Positions 4,795 to 5,504 of a stretch of 5,504 bases of DNA are shown here, piece after piece. Made by a program: the position numbers and the translations under genes. The DNA is taken from assembly GCA_002372775.1 (NCBI GenBank), contig DFIJ01000103.1, positions 1-5,504 on the forward strand, written 5' to 3'. The notes beneath the pieces are model-generated. The model was not told the origin of the DNA and did no database searches. It saw only the letters and a list, made by a program, of their open reading frames with translations. Each line of letters opens with the position of its first letter. Position 1 is the stretch's first letter. This DNA comes from Christensenella sp. UBA3700. GTDB taxonomy: Bacteria > Bacillota > Clostridia > Christensenellales > UBA3700.

Positions 4795-5302
4795 TTATAT
4801 TACAACTCTTGATGATGCTGATAAACAAATAATAGATAATAGAGTTGTTGAGAAAGGTATTGAACAATATCTTAATCAGCAACTTATTTATCTAGATTGT
4901 TCTCGTGTTATTCAAGGTATGAGAATGATGCAAACTATTGGTTATCCTTATCAAAGAGAAGTCTCTTCTTATCTTTATGCCGTTGACAACTGTGTAAACT
5001 TTATGACAGTTGAAGATAATAATCCTAATAATTTTGCTAAAGATTATTGGATTAGTCTTTTGCTTAATAGACATCATAAAAACCTTGAATATGAGAAAGA
5101 AAATCCTCCTATTTGGTATGGTGGTAAGAAAGCTAAAGATAAATGGGATAAAGAGCACGGTAAGCACCCCCGTAGAAAGAAATCTAGTGAGGGTACTATC
5201 CCTGGTATGGGTAAAGAAATAAGTAATAAAGAAAGACTTAAAAAGCTTAGTGCTCAGTTTGGTAATCTAACTTTTAAAATTAAACCTCCTAAAAAAGATT
5301 AA
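4772..5302 (+). CDS. Uncharacterised 176-residue protein with basic C-terminal tail
   Basis: The function is not recognised. Residues 1-110 look mostly helical: acidic N-terminus (M-E-Y-T-E-L-R-D-Y-I), then R-V-I-Q-G-M-R-M-M-Q (45-54), then Y-W-I-S-L-L-L-N-R-H-H-K (92-103). Residues 111-139 are Pro/Lys/Arg-rich (N-P-P-I-W-Y-G-G-K-K and H-P-R-R-K-K), suited to binding nucleic acid or to a flexible basic linker. G-T-I-P-G-M-G (141-147) echoes the P-T-I-P-G-M-A-G stretch in the SSB tail. The end is Lys-rich (K-I-K-P-P-K-K-D). There is no membrane segment. It overlaps the previous gene by 23 bases and is followed by a 3-base gap, so it belongs to the primase operon. A replication accessory or DNA-binding role is possible but is inferred only from charge and position. 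Confidence 0.85.
   Translation: MEYTELRDYITTLDDADKQIIDNRVVEKGIEQYLNQQLIYLDCSRVIQGMRMMQTIGYPYQREVSSYLYAVDNCVNFMTVEDNNPNNFAKDYWISLLLNRHHKNLEYEKENPPIWYGGKKAKDKWDKEHGKHPRRKKSSEGTIPGMGKEISNKERLKKLSAQFGNLTFKIKPPKKD
4906..4922 (+). repeat. 17-base direct repeat, copy 2
   Basis: This is an exact second copy of the sequence at 4566-4582, encoding V-I-Q-G-M at residues 46-50 of the 176-residue protein. The flanking bases differ on both sides. Confidence 0.5.
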
Positions 5303-5305
5303 GTT

Positions 5306-5500
5306 ATGATTGGATATGTAGCTAAAGATAAAAACGGACAAGTTTATCTTCATCCTAACAAACCTGTTTATGAAGATGAATATGAAGGTTGGTTTTCTAA
5401 TCCAGATTGTTTAAATATTACAGATGAATATCCTGAATTTGATAATTTAGATTATACTGATGAACCTATTAAAGTTGAAATTAAATTAGAAAGAGTATGA
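5306..5500 (+). CDS. Small conserved-looking phage protein, 64 residues
   Basis: The protein begins M-I-G-Y-V-A-K-D-K-N-G-Q-V-Y-L-H-P-N-K-P and ends D-E-P-I-K-V-E-I-K-L-E-R-V. This arrangement (G-Y/W-V/I-A-K/R-D-K-x-G-x-L/V-x-L...K-P near the start, a central acidic/aromatic part with F/Y-P-E-x at 43-45, and a final E-P-x-K-V-E-I/L strand) is familiar from short uncharacterised proteins common in gut phages and prophages; I know of no assigned function. It is strongly acidic in the middle (Y-E-D-E-Y-E-G-W) and has no membrane segment. The ATG lies 3 bases after the previous stop, and the TGA overlaps a following ATG (ATGA at 5497-5500), consistent with one coupled operon. Confidence 0.8.
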   Translation: MIGYVAKDKNGQVYLHPNKPVYEDEYEGWFSNPDCLNITDEYPEFDNLDYTDEPIKVEIKLERV

Positions 5501-5504
5501 TAAC
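5497..5504 (+). CDS. Possible start of the next gene (truncated by window end)
   Basis: An ATG at 5497-5499 overlaps the TGA of the 64-residue gene in the ATGA arrangement common in coupled phage genes. Only two codons and two bases are visible (ATG ATA AC), so neither the gene nor its product can be confirmed. Confidence 0.25.

Noticed and set aside
5010..5222. 70-codon plus-strand frame with a hydrophobic start, superficially like a membrane peptide
   Set aside because: It lies entirely inside the 176-residue gene in another frame; the Ile/Leu run comes from AT-rich codons read out of phase.

Overview
The window looks like part of the DNA replication and recombination module of a tailed phage infecting a Bacteroidota host, most plausibly crAss-like (Crassvirales) or a close relative. 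The DNA is AT-rich and densely coded on the plus strand, with short gaps or overlaps. There are essentially no Shine-Dalgarno sites; start codons instead sit behind AT-rich, TAAA-containing leaders, as in Bacteroidota. The gene content fits: a RecT-like annealing protein, a large SSB-like protein ending in DDMPF, a compact Toprim (DnaG-family) primase and a free-standing HNH endonuclease. The assignment to Crassvirales is inference; the window has no capsid, terminase or RNA polymerase gene to confirm it.

Layout. 2-505 is the C-terminal part of a RecT-like ssDNA-annealing protein, entering from outside the window. It overlaps 498-1127, a NUMOD4/HNH homing-type endonuclease that looks like a mobile insertion. 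A 98-base gap carries an AT-rich leader. Then 1226-2044 encodes a 272-residue protein with an AbrB-like N-terminal segment, and 2141-3070 encodes the SSB-like protein. These two genes share a 13-base leader motif and are separated by a strong hairpin. A 97-base gap after the SSB gene holds two hairpins in series, the second a near-ideal terminator ending only 15 bases before the primase start (3168-4394). From the primase onward the genes are packed almost without gaps: 4420-4794 (unknown), 4772-5302 (unknown, basic tail), 5306-5500 (small conserved-looking protein) and the first bases of another gene at 5497.

How it fits together. The SSB-like protein would coat single strands, the annealing protein would pair them for recombination-dependent replication, and the primase would lay down primers. 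The SSB ends in the acidic-aromatic tip that recruits partners in cellular SSBs, and the primase ends in a similar D-M-L-P-F-Y. The two leader-bearing genes (1226 and 2141) use more GC-richer codons than their neighbours, most clearly the first, which suggests high expression. The primase lies behind a terminator-like hairpin, which would keep it at a lower level. All stop codons are compatible with the standard bacterial code. No tRNA, CRISPR array, insertion sequence or integrase was seen.
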